A stretch of 64,000 nucleotides of DNA, taken from assembly GCF_947259555.1 (NCBI RefSeq), contig NZ_CAMYMD010000109.1, positions 1-64,000 of the forward strand. The letters run 5' to 3'. This DNA is from an uncultured Roseovarius sp. GTDB lineage: Bacteria; Pseudomonadota; Alphaproteobacteria; Rhodobacterales; Rhodobacteraceae. The notes beneath the pieces were generated by a model, which did not search any database, was not told where the DNA came from, and saw only the letters and a program-made list of their open reading frames with translations. Each line of letters begins with the position of its first letter. Within the stretch, counting starts at the first letter, position 1. The position numbers and the translations under genes are program-made. Below, piece after piece: positions 27,319-37,698 of this stretch.

Positions 27319-28588
27319 AGGGGAATTGCTGGCGCTGCCCTACCTGTTCGAGTTCTGGGCGCTGGAGCATCAAATGCCGCCCGAGGGCGACTGGCGGACC
27401 TGGGTCATCATGGGCGGGCGCGGCGCGGGCAAGACACGGGCCGGGGCGGAATGGGTGCGCGCGCAGGTCGAGGGCGCGCGGCCATTGGACGAGGGGCGCT
27501 GCACGCGGCTGGCGCTGGTGGGCGAGACCATAGATCAGGTGCGCGAGGTGATGATTTTCGGCGAAAGCGGAATCATGGCCTGTTCGCCGTCCGACCGGCG
27601 GCCGGAATGGCAGGCGACGCGCAAGCGGCTGGTCTGGCCCAACGGGGCGATCGCGCAGGCGTTTTCGTCGCATGATCCCGAGGGGCTGCGCGGGCCGCAA
27701 TTCGACGGGGCCTGGGTGGATGAGCTGGCCAAGTGGAAGAAGGCGCGCGAGACCTGGGACATGCTGCAATTCGGCCTGCGGCTGGGGGATGATCCGCGCG
27801 TCTGCGTGACCACGACGCCGCGCAATGTGGGCGTGCTCAAGGATATTCTGGCGGCCTCCAGCACGGTGGTGACAAGTGCTGCGACCGAGGCCAATGCCGC
27901 CTATCTGGCCGAGGGATTTCTGGAAGAGGTGCGCGCGCGCTATGCGGGCACCCGGCTGGGGCGGCAGGAACTGGATGGCGTGCTGGTCGATACTGCCGAA
28001 GATGCGCTCTGGACGCCTGCGATGCTCGAGGCGGGCCGGGTGCAGGCTGCGCCCGATCTCGACCGGATCGTGGTGGCGGTCGATCCGCCGGTGACCGGGC
28101 ATGCGGGCTCGGACGCATGCGGCATCGTGGTGGTGGGCGCGGTCACGCGGGGCCCGGTACAGGACTGGCGGGCCTATGTGCTGGCCGATGCCAGCGTGCG
28201 CGCGGCCAGCCCCGCAAGCTGGGCCAAGGCCGCGATTCGCGCGATGGAGCACTGGGGGGCCGAACGGCTGGTGGCCGAGGTCAACCAGGGCGGTGATCTG
28301 GTGGAACAGGTGATCCGGCAGGTCGACCCGCTGGTGCCGTTCCGGTCGGTGCATGCCAGCCGGGGCAAGGTCGCGCGGGCGGAGCCTGTGGCGGCCCTCT
28401 ACGAGCAGGGGCGCGTGCATCACCTGCGGGGGCTTTCGGCGCTGGAGGATCAGATGTGCGCGATGACCACGCGCGGGTTTGAAGGCAAGGGAAGCCCCGA
28501 CCGGGTCGATGCACTGGTCTGGGCGCTGAGCGAGTTGATTGTCGAACCGGCGGCAAAGTGGAAAAGGCCCCGAGTGCGCGGTGTATAG
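27212..28588 (+). CDS. GTA terminase large subunit (g2), DNA packaging ATPase
   Basis: A protein of about 458 residues closely resembling RcGTA g2. Walker A MGGRGAGKT is at 67-75, the Walker B-like FDGAWVDELAKW follows, and VVAVDPPVTG begins the RNase H-like nuclease. LPYLFEFWALEHQ and SPDRVDALVWALSELI are highly characteristic. It would package about 4 kb fragments into GTA heads. The start is uncertain: ATG 27212 is the first in frame, TTG 27176 is possible, and AGGAGG at 27275 has no in-frame start after it. No portal or capsid gene follows; 223 non-coding bases do. Confidence 0.88.
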   Translation: MDMPLISTPHGTRSGAAWIVSGGQDVQDQFLDALSEGELLALPYLFEFWALEHQMPPEGDWRTWVIMGGRGAGKTRAGAEWVRAQVEGARPLDEGRCTRLALVGETIDQVREVMIFGESGIMACSPSDRRPEWQATRKRLVWPNGAIAQAFSSHDPEGLRGPQFDGAWVDELAKWKKARETWDMLQFGLRLGDDPRVCVTTTPRNVGVLKDILAASSTVVTSAATEANAAYLAEGFLEEVRARYAGTRLGRQELDGVLVDTAEDALWTPAMLEAGRVQAAPDLDRIVVAVDPPVTGHAGSDACGIVVVGAVTRGPVQDWRAYVLADASVRAASPASWAKAAIRAMEHWGAERLVAEVNQGGDLVEQVIRQVDPLVPFRSVHASRGKVARAEPVAALYEQGRVHHLRGLSALEDQMCAMTTRGFEGKGSPDRVDALVWALSELIVEPAAKWKRPRVRGV

Positions 28589-28811
28589 GGTATGGCCAAG
28601 GGCGACTGTCAAAGCCTGAAAGGGGCGTTTCATGATAGGCCAGGACGGTGGCGCACGTGCACAGGCACCTCATTGATTGTCCGCGCGACCCATCATGTCG
28701 TGTCGTGCTGAACCACAGGTCAGAACGGATTTAACTGATTAAAAACAGTAATTTATGCGCCGTACATGATGTTCTTGGGCGCGGTTTCCAGAGGCACGGC
28801 AGCGCGGCGGA

Positions 28812-29183
28812 TCAGCCGGCGTTCACGCGCAGCACGTCAAACGGGACGATATCCAGAGCGCGCACGTGCGTTGCAGCCAAATTCACTTGGGGCGCGCATC
28901 CTTCGTCATGCGCCTGCAGGAACCGCGCCGCGCATAGACACCATTGATCGCCCGGTTTGAGACCGGCAAAGCCGAATTCCGGGCGTGGGGTGCTCAGGTC
29001 ATTGCCGACATATTTCGAATAGGCCAGAAATTCTGCCGTCATCAGGGCACAGACTGTATGGCTGCCATGATCCTCGGCGCAGGTGTTGCAATGACCGTCC
29101 CTGAAAAAACCGGTGAGCGGCGCGTTGGAGCAGGGCTCCAGCACGTCACCCATAACGTTGCGCGCTTCGTCCATGATCGTCAT
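28812..29183 (-). CDS. DUF2237 family protein
   Basis: A 123-residue protein with the DUF2237 pattern: NVMGDVLEPCSNAPLTGFFR, CNTCAEDHGSHTVCALMTAEF, GNDLSTP, GLKPGDQWCLCAARF and ATHVRALDIV. Several conserved Cys and His suggest metal binding, but no function is established for the family. GAGAGGGA precedes the start. It lies downstream of mazG on the same strand with a 65-base gap that contains a hairpin. Confidence 0.85.
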   Translation of the reverse strand: MTIMDEARNVMGDVLEPCSNAPLTGFFRDGHCNTCAEDHGSHTVCALMTAEFLAYSKYVGNDLSTPRPEFGFAGLKPGDQWCLCAARFLQAHDEGCAPQVNLAATHVRALDIVPFDVLRVNAG

Positions 29184-29229
29184 TGGCCTATCCCTCTCTT
29201 GATGCCTTACCGAGTCTCTCCTGTTACGC

Positions 29230-29247
29230 CGCGTCTCGCAAGACGCG
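29230..29247 (-). terminator. Hairpin after mazG
   Basis: CGCGTCT-CGCA-AGACGCG forms a perfect 7-bp hairpin starting two bases after the mazG stop. There is no U-tract, so it may be a weak terminator or an mRNA-stabilising stem. Confidence 0.35.
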
Positions 29248-29248
29248 A

Positions 29249-30064
29249 TCAGGCGCGCTCTTCTGATTTAGCCTGATCCCACAGGCCGTCCATCTCGGCG
29301 AGATCCGAATCTTCCGGTTTGCGCCCGTCGGCTGCGAGCAGCGCCTCTATGCGCTCGAATCTGCGCGTGAACTTGGCATTGGCCCGGCGCAGCGCCGTTT
29401 CGGGGCATAGCTTCATGTGACGCGCCAGATTGGCCATGACAAAGAGCAAGTCTCCGAATTCCTCCTCGACCTTGTCATGGCTCAGGTGCTCCAGAGCGTC
29501 ATGAAGTTCTTCAGCTTCTTCCTGTATCTTGTTGAGAACATGGGAGGTCTCTGGCCAATCGAACCCGACACGCGCGGCCCGCTTCTGGAGTTTGACGGCA
29601 CGCAGAAGTGCTGGCAAACCCATCGCGACCCCCTCAAGCGTGCCGGACCTGTCTTGCGCAGCGCGCTCTGCCGCCTTGACCGCCTCCCAATCGCGGGTCT
29701 GCTGTTCGGCGGTCTTGTCTCGGGTTTCGCTGCCAAACACATGCGGGTGCCGTGCCACCATCTTGTCGGAAATCGCGTTGGCCACGTCCTCAATGTCGAA
29801 CAGCCCCCGGTCCTGCGCGATCTGCGAATGAAAGACCACCTGCAACAGCAGATCGCCAAGCTCTCCGCGCAATTCCGGCCAATCCTGCTGTTCGATGGCA
29901 TCGGCAACTTCATAAGCTTCTTCAATGGTATAGGGCGCGATGCTCGCAAAATCCTGCTCGATGTCCCAAGGGCATCCCGTCTCGGGGTCGCGCAGCCGGG
30001 CCATGATGGCAACGAGGCGACGCATGCCACCTTTGGGATCGTGAATAAGCTTATCTTCGGGCAT
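29249..30064 (-). CDS. mazG: Nucleoside triphosphate pyrophosphohydrolase MazG
   Basis: A 271-residue house-cleaning NTP pyrophosphohydrolase with two MazG domains. CPWDIEQDF then YTIEEAYEVADAI is the first metal-binding EExxE helix, with ELGDLLLQVVFH following; the second domain has KIQEEAEELHDAL and EFGDLLFVMANLARH. Length and organisation match E. coli MazG. Divergent from the amidohydrolase with 62 bases between. Confidence 0.94.
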   Translation of the reverse strand: MPEDKLIHDPKGGMRRLVAIMARLRDPETGCPWDIEQDFASIAPYTIEEAYEVADAIEQQDWPELRGELGDLLLQVVFHSQIAQDRGLFDIEDVANAISDKMVARHPHVFGSETRDKTAEQQTRDWEAVKAAERAAQDRSGTLEGVAMGLPALLRAVKLQKRAARVGFDWPETSHVLNKIQEEAEELHDALEHLSHDKVEEEFGDLLFVMANLARHMKLCPETALRRANAKFTRRFERIEALLAADGRKPEDSDLAEMDGLWDQAKSEERA

Positions 30065-30126
30065 TGCAGCGGCCTCGTCTTTGGGGTTGAGTGGACCCTG
30101 ACGCGAGATGAAAAGGATGTCCAGAG

Positions 30127-31290
30127 ATGGCCGTGATCAACCGCATAGCGGGATTTGCAGATGAAATGACGGAATGGCGCAGGCATCTTCATGCGCATCC
30201 TGAAATCGGGTTTGATTGCCACGAGACGGCCGCCTTTGTCGTGGACAAGCTGCGCATGTTCGGTATCTCGCAGATCGAAACCGGGGTCGCGACCAGCGGA
30301 GTCATCGCGGTCATCGAGGGGCAGGGCGATGGCCCGTGCATCGGCTTGCGGGCGGATATGGATGCGCTGCCGATGACCGAGGTGACGGGGCTCGACTATG
30401 CCAGCAAGACCCCGGGCAAGATGCATGCCTGCGGCCATGACGGGCATACGACGATGCTGCTCGGTGCGGCCAGGTACCTGGCGGAGACGCGGAATTTTGC
30501 GGGGCGCGTGGTGCTGCTCTTTCAACCGGCCGAAGAGGGGCCGGGCGGCGGGCGCGTGATGGTCGAGGAGGGCGCGCTCTCGCGCTACGGGGTCGATCAG
30601 GTCTATGCGCTCCATACCCTGCCCGGTGCCGCAGCCGGCACATTCGAGACCACCCCCGGGCCGATCATGGCCGCCGTGGATACGCTCCATATCGACGTGA
30701 TCGGACAAGGCGGCCATGCGGCCATGCCGCATGAGACGCGTGATCCGGTCGTGGCCACGGTGGCTATTGTGCAGGCCATTCAGACGATCGTGAGCCGAAA
30801 TCGCAACCCCTTGGATGATCTCGTCATTTCGGTGACGCAGATCCATACAGGCACCGTCGATAACGTGATACCCGAGACCGCCTATATCAATGCGACGATC
30901 CGCTCATTCACCCCCGAAGTCCAGAAGATGGTGCATCGCCGTCTGCGCGAGGTGGCCGAGGGCACCGCGGCCGCGCATGGTGTGCGGGCCGATGTCCGGA
31001 TTGAATTGGGCTATCCGGCCACCCTCAACGATGCCGACAAGACCGAGTTTGCCGCTGCCATCGCCCGGGACGTGGCAGGCGACAGCGCGGTGATCGCGGA
31101 CCGGCCACGCGAGATGGGGGCGGAGGACTTTTCCTACATGCTGCAAGAGCGACCTGGCTCTTACCTGTTTCTGGGACAGGGTGAGGGGCCGGGCCTGCAT
31201 CATCCGGGGTTCAATTTCAACGATGCGGTGGCCCCTGTGGGTGCCTCGTTTTTCGCACGGCTCGTCGAGCGTGCACAACCTGTCGGCTGA
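30127..31290 (+). CDS. M20 family amidohydrolase (hippurate hydrolase-like)
   Basis: A 387-residue metal-dependent amidohydrolase. RRHLHAHPEIGF, RADMDALPM, HACGHDGHT (from 100), FQPAEEGPGGG and the lid-domain GQGGHAAMPH are intact, placing it in the M20D group with hippurate, N-acyl amino acid and IAA-amino acid hydrolases. It is directly upstream of speB with 10 bases between, hinting at a shared arginine/agmatine or N-acyl amino acid catabolic role; that is inference. Confidence 0.9.
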   Translation: MAVINRIAGFADEMTEWRRHLHAHPEIGFDCHETAAFVVDKLRMFGISQIETGVATSGVIAVIEGQGDGPCIGLRADMDALPMTEVTGLDYASKTPGKMHACGHDGHTTMLLGAARYLAETRNFAGRVVLLFQPAEEGPGGGRVMVEEGALSRYGVDQVYALHTLPGAAAGTFETTPGPIMAAVDTLHIDVIGQGGHAAMPHETRDPVVATVAIVQAIQTIVSRNRNPLDDLVISVTQIHTGTVDNVIPETAYINATIRSFTPEVQKMVHRRLREVAEGTAAAHGVRADVRIELGYPATLNDADKTEFAAAIARDVAGDSAVIADRPREMGAEDFSYMLQERPGSYLFLGQGEGPGLHHPGFNFNDAVAPVGASFFARLVERAQPVG

Positions 31291-31300
31291 GGGATGCTTT

Positions 31301-32263
31301 ATGGCGCTTGAAGACGCGAAAGTACACATAGATCAAGCTTTTACACGCGACTCTTTGCGTGGTCCGAGTTTTGAAAACACGTTTGGCGGCGCGCTCTCTT
31401 TCGGGCGCAGGCGGTATACCAAGGATTTGACGGGCGTCGATGTGGCGATGACCGGTGTGCCATTCGATCAGTCGGTGACGAACCGCCCCGGCACGAGGCT
31501 GGGGCCGAGGGCCATTCGCGAGGCAAGCGCGTTGCAGGTCTTCGACCCGCCCTATGGCTGGGATGGCTATGATCCGCTTGCGGCGCTCAATATCGTGGAT
31601 TATGGAGATTTAGCGTTTGATTACGCCAAGATAGCGGACTTTCCTGATGCGTTGACAGCGCATATCCGGGGAATTCTGCATGCCGGTGCCGCGACCATCG
31701 CGCTCGGCGGCGATCATTATATTTCTCTTCCGATTTTAAAAGCTTACGCAGAAAAGTTCGGGCCGGTGGCGTTGATTCAGTTCGATGCGCATTCCGATAC
31801 CTGGGCCGATGACGACATGGACCGGATCGACCACGGCACGATGTTTTACAAGGCGGTCAAGCTTGGGCTGATTGATGTGGAGCGCTCAGTGCAGGTTGGG
31901 ATTCGGACGGTCAACCCGGACACGATGGGGATCGCGACGATCGACGCGCGCGAGGTTCATTTGCAAGGTCCGGTCGAAACTGCCCGTAAAATCAGAGAGA
32001 TCGTGGGCGACGCCAATGTTTACATGACGTTTGACATCGACGCGCTGGACCCGGCCTTTGCCCCCGGAACCGGCACACCGGTCTGGGGTGGTCTGACCTC
32101 GGCGCAGGCCGCGATCCTGCTGCGCGACCTCGCGGGCATCAACCTGTTGGGCGGCGATGTGGTCGAGGTCTCGCCGCCGTTTGACACGTCCGGAGCGACG
32201 GCAATCGCAGGCGCGCATGTGGCGATGGAAATGCTGTGTCTTTGGGGCTGGACGCGACGGTAA
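31301..32263 (+). CDS. speB: Agmatinase
   Basis: A 320-residue binuclear manganese ureohydrolase releasing urea and putrescine from agmatine. Metal ligands are seen in GGDHYIS (His139), FDAHSDTW (Asp162, His164) and DIDALDPAFAPGTGTP (from 245). The ATG at 31301 follows GAGGG; an upstream extension overlaps the amidohydrolase. Related guanidinobutyrase or guanidinopropionase specificity cannot be excluded. Confidence 0.85.
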   Translation: MALEDAKVHIDQAFTRDSLRGPSFENTFGGALSFGRRRYTKDLTGVDVAMTGVPFDQSVTNRPGTRLGPRAIREASALQVFDPPYGWDGYDPLAALNIVDYGDLAFDYAKIADFPDALTAHIRGILHAGAATIALGGDHYISLPILKAYAEKFGPVALIQFDAHSDTWADDDMDRIDHGTMFYKAVKLGLIDVERSVQVGIRTVNPDTMGIATIDAREVHLQGPVETARKIREIVGDANVYMTFDIDALDPAFAPGTGTPVWGGLTSAQAAILLRDLAGINLLGGDVVEVSPPFDTSGATAIAGAHVAMEMLCLWGWTRR

Positions 32264-32271
32264 GGCGTTGA

Positions 32272-32295
32272 GAGGACGGTCTTTACCCCGTCCTC
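32272..32295 (+). terminator. Possible hairpin terminator after speB
   Basis: GAGGACGG (32272-32279) pairs perfectly with CCGTCCTC (32288-32295) around an 8-base loop, nine bases after the speB stop. No U-tract follows, so termination is uncertain. Confidence 0.4.
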
Positions 32296-32340
32296 GATGC
32301 CTCATGCTCACGCTTGGCCAGGCGATCTGTGGAACGCCGG

Positions 32341-32368
32341 GATCCTCGGGTCAAGCCCGAGGATGACG
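32341..32368. repeat. Dispersed palindrome, copy 2
   Basis: ATCCTCGGG (32342-32350) and CCCGAGGAT (32356-32364) flank a TCAAG loop and are followed by GACG. The layout is the same as at 5803-5830 with paired changes in the stem. It sits between convergent speB and the glutaredoxin gene. Confidence 0.65.
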
Positions 32369-32399
32369 TGGTGCGGTCCGTGGATGACGAGAGACTTGC

Positions 32400-32762
32400 T
32401 CAGGCGTTGGCTTCGCGGATCTTCTCGGCGGCGTCCTTGTCATAGGTCACGCCGGATTTCTCGAACAACTGATCCAGCTCGCCGGACAGGGTCATCTCGG
32501 TGATGATGTCGCAACCGCCGACGAACTCGCCCTTGACGTAGAGTTGCGGGATTGTCGGCCAGTCGGAATAGTCCTTGATGCCTTGGCGGATGTCCTCGTC
32601 AGCCAGAACATTCACATCGGAAAATTCGACGCCCATGTAGTTCAGGACGCCCGCGACCCGGGAAGAGAAGCCGCATTGCGGCATATCCTTGGTGCCCTTC
32701 ATGTAGAGAACCACGTCGGCTGATTTTACGGTGTCATCAATTCGGCTCTTGGCGTCGGTCAT
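32400..32762 (-). CDS. grxD: Grx4-family monothiol glutaredoxin
   Basis: A 120-residue monothiol glutaredoxin (from [10 protein letters not shown]) with the CGFS active site at Cys30 (MPQCGFSS) and the glutathione-binding [16 protein letters not shown] and GCDI motifs. Such proteins carry [2Fe-2S] clusters with BolA partners, and a bolA-like gene lies just upstream. The frame is open without any stop up to an ATG at 33002, which would add 80 residues with a membrane segment. The internal ATG has AGGA nine bases upstream, so both products may be made. Confidence 0.9.
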   Translation of the reverse strand: MTDAKSRIDDTVKSADVVLYMKGTKDMPQCGFSSRVAGVLNYMGVEFSDVNVLADEDIRQGIKDYSDWPTIPQLYVKGEFVGGCDIITEMTLSGELDQLFEKSGVTYDKDAAEKIREANA

Positions 32763-33002
32763 GGTGGGTGTCCTATCGTTCATTGCATCGGCATCGGCCG
32801 GGGTGTCGGTGTCGTCGGGGTCGTACCCCGTTTCGTCCTCGCTCAGAATTGTCACATGCGTGCTGTTTGTCTCGGGATCATAGCTCAGACCGTATTCTGC
32901 GCTGCCATCGCGCCGGTATCGTCGAAATTCATGCCACATCGTATATACGAAGATAATCGCAAATGGCAGAAGTAGAATGATGACGATCAGGCGGAGTTCC
33001 AT
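32763..33002 (-). CDS. Membrane-anchored N-terminal extension continuous with grxD
   Basis: These 80 codons (33002 to 32763) run in frame into the glutaredoxin with no stop. They begin [20 protein letters not shown], a clear transmembrane segment, followed by WHEFRRYRR and an acidic, Asp/Thr-rich linker. A separate small membrane protein would need its own stop, so translation from 33002 must give a membrane-tethered glutaredoxin of 200 residues. Start 33002 is three bases past the bolA stop. Confidence 0.6.
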
Positions 33003-33005
33003 GTA

Positions 33006-33242
33006 TCAGGCAGGGGCTTTCGTTGTGAGGGCCAAAGCGTGCACCGCACCGTTGGGCCCGTCCATCCGGCCCTTGAGAGCCGCGTACACGGCGCGTTGCT
33101 GTTGCACGCGATTCATCCCGCGAAAACTCTCGTCGATGACTTCGGCTGCGAAATGCACGCCGTCATCGCCTTCGACGGTTATCGTGGCATTGGGAAGGGC
33201 CTCGCGGATCAGGGCTTCGAGGTCAGAGGCGAGCATGGCCAT
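33006..33242 (-). CDS. BolA family protein
   Basis: A 78-residue BolA/IbaG-type protein: LEALIREALPNATITVEGDD, HFAAEVIDESFRG and RVQQQRAVYAAL are the family core. BolA proteins pair with CGFS glutaredoxins to share a [2Fe-2S] cluster, and the grx gene is immediately downstream, the classic arrangement. AAGGAGAT lies six bases before the ATG at 33242. Another ATG six bases inside is possible. Confidence 0.92.
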   Translation of the reverse strand: MAMLASDLEALIREALPNATITVEGDDGVHFAAEVIDESFRGMNRVQQQRAVYAALKGRMDGPNGAVHALALTTKAPA

Positions 33243-33378
33243 TGCGACATCTCCTTGTCATGTCATGCCCGAGATGTAGAGCGCGCGTCGCGCGAGTGCA
33301 AGGGAGCGCCGTCAGCCAGCGCCGTGATCCTTGCCATTCCGGTCAGAAATCGTTGTCTGACGGGCAACCTCATCGGGA

Positions 33379-33945
33379 TCAGATCTCCTCGCCTCTCCTG
33401 AGCAGGTCGTCGATCAGCGCGCGTTGCAGCGCGCCGCTGTCGCCGCCGCCGTATTGGAGCGCGCCACCAGAGTAGAGCGTGCCGTAACTCTCGGCGAGAT
33501 TGACAACCTGCCCAATCCCCGAGATCAGTTGATCCTTTTCCAGCGGCGCGAGAGGATGAATGAACGCTGACCACAGGATGTCCTTGGCGATGGCATAGCG
33601 CGCATCGAGCGCGGTATCGAAATTGGCCTGCATGACGCGTTTGATCTCTTCGGGTGTCATCCCGTCGGTTTGGCGTACCGGGGTGATGGCACGCATGCGG
33701 TCGGCCTGAACGTCCGTGACGATAAGCACCTGAACTTCGTTAACGGTGAGCTGCCACATCGACCCGTTGCTTTGCATCTCCGGGTCGAGGGCGCGCAGGA
33801 TGTTGTCAAGACGCTCAAGCGTCATCGCCGCGTCGGAGTGTATCTCCGGGGCGGGCGCCGGTCCGGTTTCGGGGGCGGTCTCCTGCGCGCTCAGCCCGAT
33901 TGGCAACAGGCAGAGAAACGCAGCGAGCGAAACGTGGCGAGACAT
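33379..33945 (-). CDS. Secreted protein of unknown function
   Basis: A 188-residue protein with a signal peptide (MSRHVSLAAFLCLLPIGLSA, cleavage after LSA) and a Pro/Glu-rich mature N-terminus. A mid-region (WQLTVNEVQVLIVTDVQADR) resembles the alpha/beta fold seen in YbjN or type III chaperone-like domains, but I cannot assign it. The C-terminus is helical with a Gly-rich stretch (YGGGDSG). The ATG at 33945 has AAGGATG upstream. Located between typA and bolA on the same strand. Confidence 0.7.
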   Translation of the reverse strand: MSRHVSLAAFLCLLPIGLSAQETAPETGPAPAPEIHSDAAMTLERLDNILRALDPEMQSNGSMWQLTVNEVQVLIVTDVQADRMRAITPVRQTDGMTPEEIKRVMQANFDTALDARYAIAKDILWSAFIHPLAPLEKDQLISGIGQVVNLAESYGTLYSGGALQYGGGDSGALQRALIDDLLRRGEEI

Positions 33946-34072
33946 CAAGACATCCTTCCAAGACATCTTGCAAGCCTGCCACAGACCACGGACCGGCGCC
34001 ACGGCGCTCAGCAAAACGTGATCCTCGCGTGTGCCGGTGGCCTGACCCATGGGACAGGTCAGGCCGACACTG

Positions 34073-35893
<1,821 letters not shown>

Positions 35894-35977
35894 TTGGAGG
35901 TGTCCTGTTCCTTGATGGTCCGCGCCCTATACGCCGCAGCGCCGAAACACCAGAGGCAAAGCGTGCATAGCTCTGCT

Positions 35978-36907
35978 TCATGCGGCGCATGTGTGTCGGC
36001 GGTGAAACAGCGCGAAGCGTGGCAGGCCGACATATGTCGCATCTCCGGGTGCCACGGTTGCGCCGCTCCGCTGCTTGAAACGGGTAAGGCCGGGAAGGTG
36101 TTGGGCGTCGATGAGGCCAAGATCGAGCCAGGCAAATCCGCGCCTCGCGAGATGCTCTGATATCTGCCACAAGAGCAGATGATGCGCCGACAGCGCCCGC
36201 CCGCGCCCGCCACTCCAGCCGATATGGTAGGTGGCGGTGCGATCATGTGTCAGGATCAGCATTGTCGCGATGCAGTGGCTCGCCTCCCACGCCGACCACA
36301 GACGCGCCGCGCCGGGGGTCTGGCTGGCGTAGGCCGTGGTGAATGCCGCGGGCAGGCCCCGATAGCCCAGCGCACGGCGCTGCACGCGTTCACGGGCGAG
36401 CATACCGGCGTCGAGCAGCGGATCGAACGCGCGCTCCCGGATCACGAGGCCGGTGCGCCGTGCTGCGCGCAGCCGGTTGCGCCATTTGCCATGCAGGCTG
36501 GCGAACCGGTCTGCGGACGGGGCGCGCAGATCGAGCAGGGCGTGATGTTGCGCGCGGGCCAGTTGGCGGCAACCCGCCGATGCCAGCTGCGCGCGCTCTG
36601 CGGGTGTTCCCCCGATGAGCCAGAGATCATGCGGGCGTGCCCTGCGCAAGGCACGGTAGATCGCGATGCCGGTTTCAGGGCCAAGCGTGGGTGCGCAGAC
36701 CGGCCCCCTTGGTATCCACGACACGCGGAGCGGCCCGAAGCGCCGTTCGACCACGAGCGCCTGCGCCATCACATCGGCGCCAGAGACGATCCGCGCGGTG
36801 TGCACCTTGACCCCAATCGCCCGCAGGGCGCGGCCATATTCGGGGCATTGTTGCATCAAGGCCGGGGCAGGCGGCGGGTGCAATTCAGGATCGAGCGTGA
36901 GGCGCAT
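35978..36907 (-). CDS. GNAT-fold acetyltransferase (FemAB/BioF2-like)
   Basis: A protein of about 309 residues. The C-terminal half contains KWRNRLRAARRTGL, YHIGWSGGRGRALSAHHLLL and FAWLDLGLIDAQHLPGLTRF, which resemble the acyl-transferase fold of the FemAB/BioF2-like GNAT group. The N-terminal half is Ala/Arg-rich. Substrate is unknown. Start is ambiguous: the ATG at 36907 (MRLTLDPELH) is preferred because the alternative at 36955 lies in the U-tract of the ssb terminator. Confidence 0.7.
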   Translation of the reverse strand: MRLTLDPELHPPPAPALMQQCPEYGRALRAIGVKVHTARIVSGADVMAQALVVERRFGPLRVSWIPRGPVCAPTLGPETGIAIYRALRRARPHDLWLIGGTPAERAQLASAGCRQLARAQHHALLDLRAPSADRFASLHGKWRNRLRAARRTGLVIRERAFDPLLDAGMLARERVQRRALGYRGLPAAFTTAYASQTPGAARLWSAWEASHCIATMLILTHDRTATYHIGWSGGRGRALSAHHLLLWQISEHLARRGFAWLDLGLIDAQHLPGLTRFKQRSGATVAPGDATYVGLPRFALFHRRHTCAA

Positions 36908-36956
36908 GCGCCAAATTGAAGGCGATTCGCGTTGCGCTGAGGTTAAGACGCGCATG

Positions 36957-36985
36957 AAAAAGGCCGCACCCTGCGGAATGCGGCC
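36957..36985 (-). terminator. Intrinsic terminator after ssb
   Basis: Read on the minus strand, GGCCGCA and TGCGGCC form a 7-bp stem with a 10-base loop followed by TTTTT. It lies 25 bases after the ssb stop. Confidence 0.85.
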
Positions 36986-37009
36986 TCATGCCTGCGCCGT
37001 GCTGTTGGC

Positions 37010-37504
37010 TCAGAACGGGATCTCGTCGTCCATGTCGCTTGGGGGCCGGCTGCTGCCGGGTCCACTGCTCTGACCGCCGCCATAATCGCCACCGCCATAG
37101 CCCTGATCCTGACCGCCGCCATAGCTGCCGCCACCACCGCCGCCGCCATCACTGCGGCCGTCGAGAAATGTCATTTCTCCGGCATAGGGGCGCAGGACAA
37201 CCTCGGTCGAATAGCGATCCTGACCGCTTTGATCCTGCCATTTGCGGGTTTCCAGCTTGCCCTCGATATAGACCTTCGAGCCTTTCTTCAGATATTGCTC
37301 GGCCAGTCGCACAAGCGCCTCGTTGAAGATCGCCACCGTGTGCCATTCGGTGCGCTCGCGCCGTTCGCCGGTGTTGCGGTCCTTCCAGTTCTCGGAGGTG
37401 GCAATGCGCAGGTTGCAGACCTTGCCGCCATTCTGGAACGTTCGCACTTCGGGGTCGCGACCCAGATTGCCAATAATTATTACCTTGTTCACAGAGCCGG
37501 CCAT
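37010..37504 (-). CDS. ssb: Single-stranded DNA-binding protein
   Basis: A 164-residue SSB. The OB fold occupies residues 1-112 ([43 protein letters not shown]), then a Gly/Gln/Ser-rich linker with GGG repeats, ending in the conserved acidic tip DDEIPF that recruits repair proteins. Coordinates give a normal size. Divergent from the transglycosylase gene. Confidence 0.97.
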   Translation of the reverse strand: MAGSVNKVIIIGNLGRDPEVRTFQNGGKVCNLRIATSENWKDRNTGERRERTEWHTVAIFNEALVRLAEQYLKKGSKVYIEGKLETRKWQDQSGQDRYSTEVVLRPYAGEMTFLDGRSDGGGGGGGSYGGGQDQGYGGGDYGGGQSSGPGSSRPPSDMDDEIPF

Positions 37505-37698
37505 CGCGCTCTCCCTTTGTCATGCTGTGCCTTGCGTTGTGTCGGTTACACCACCGCATCGCCGTGAAGGAAAGGTTAAAATTTTGGATAAATGCGCCAG
37601 ATCCCGCCAACCTCGGTGCGTGGGGCAAACAAAGGGTCGATTTCGCCCATGAAATCCATATAATACGCGCCAAGCTGGGGAATGAGGGCAGAACAAGC

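Noticed and set aside
28592-28711. Short plus-strand frame after GTA g2, checked as a portal protein (g3) remnant
   Set aside because: The 39-residue translation shows no similarity to what I know of GTA portal N-termini.
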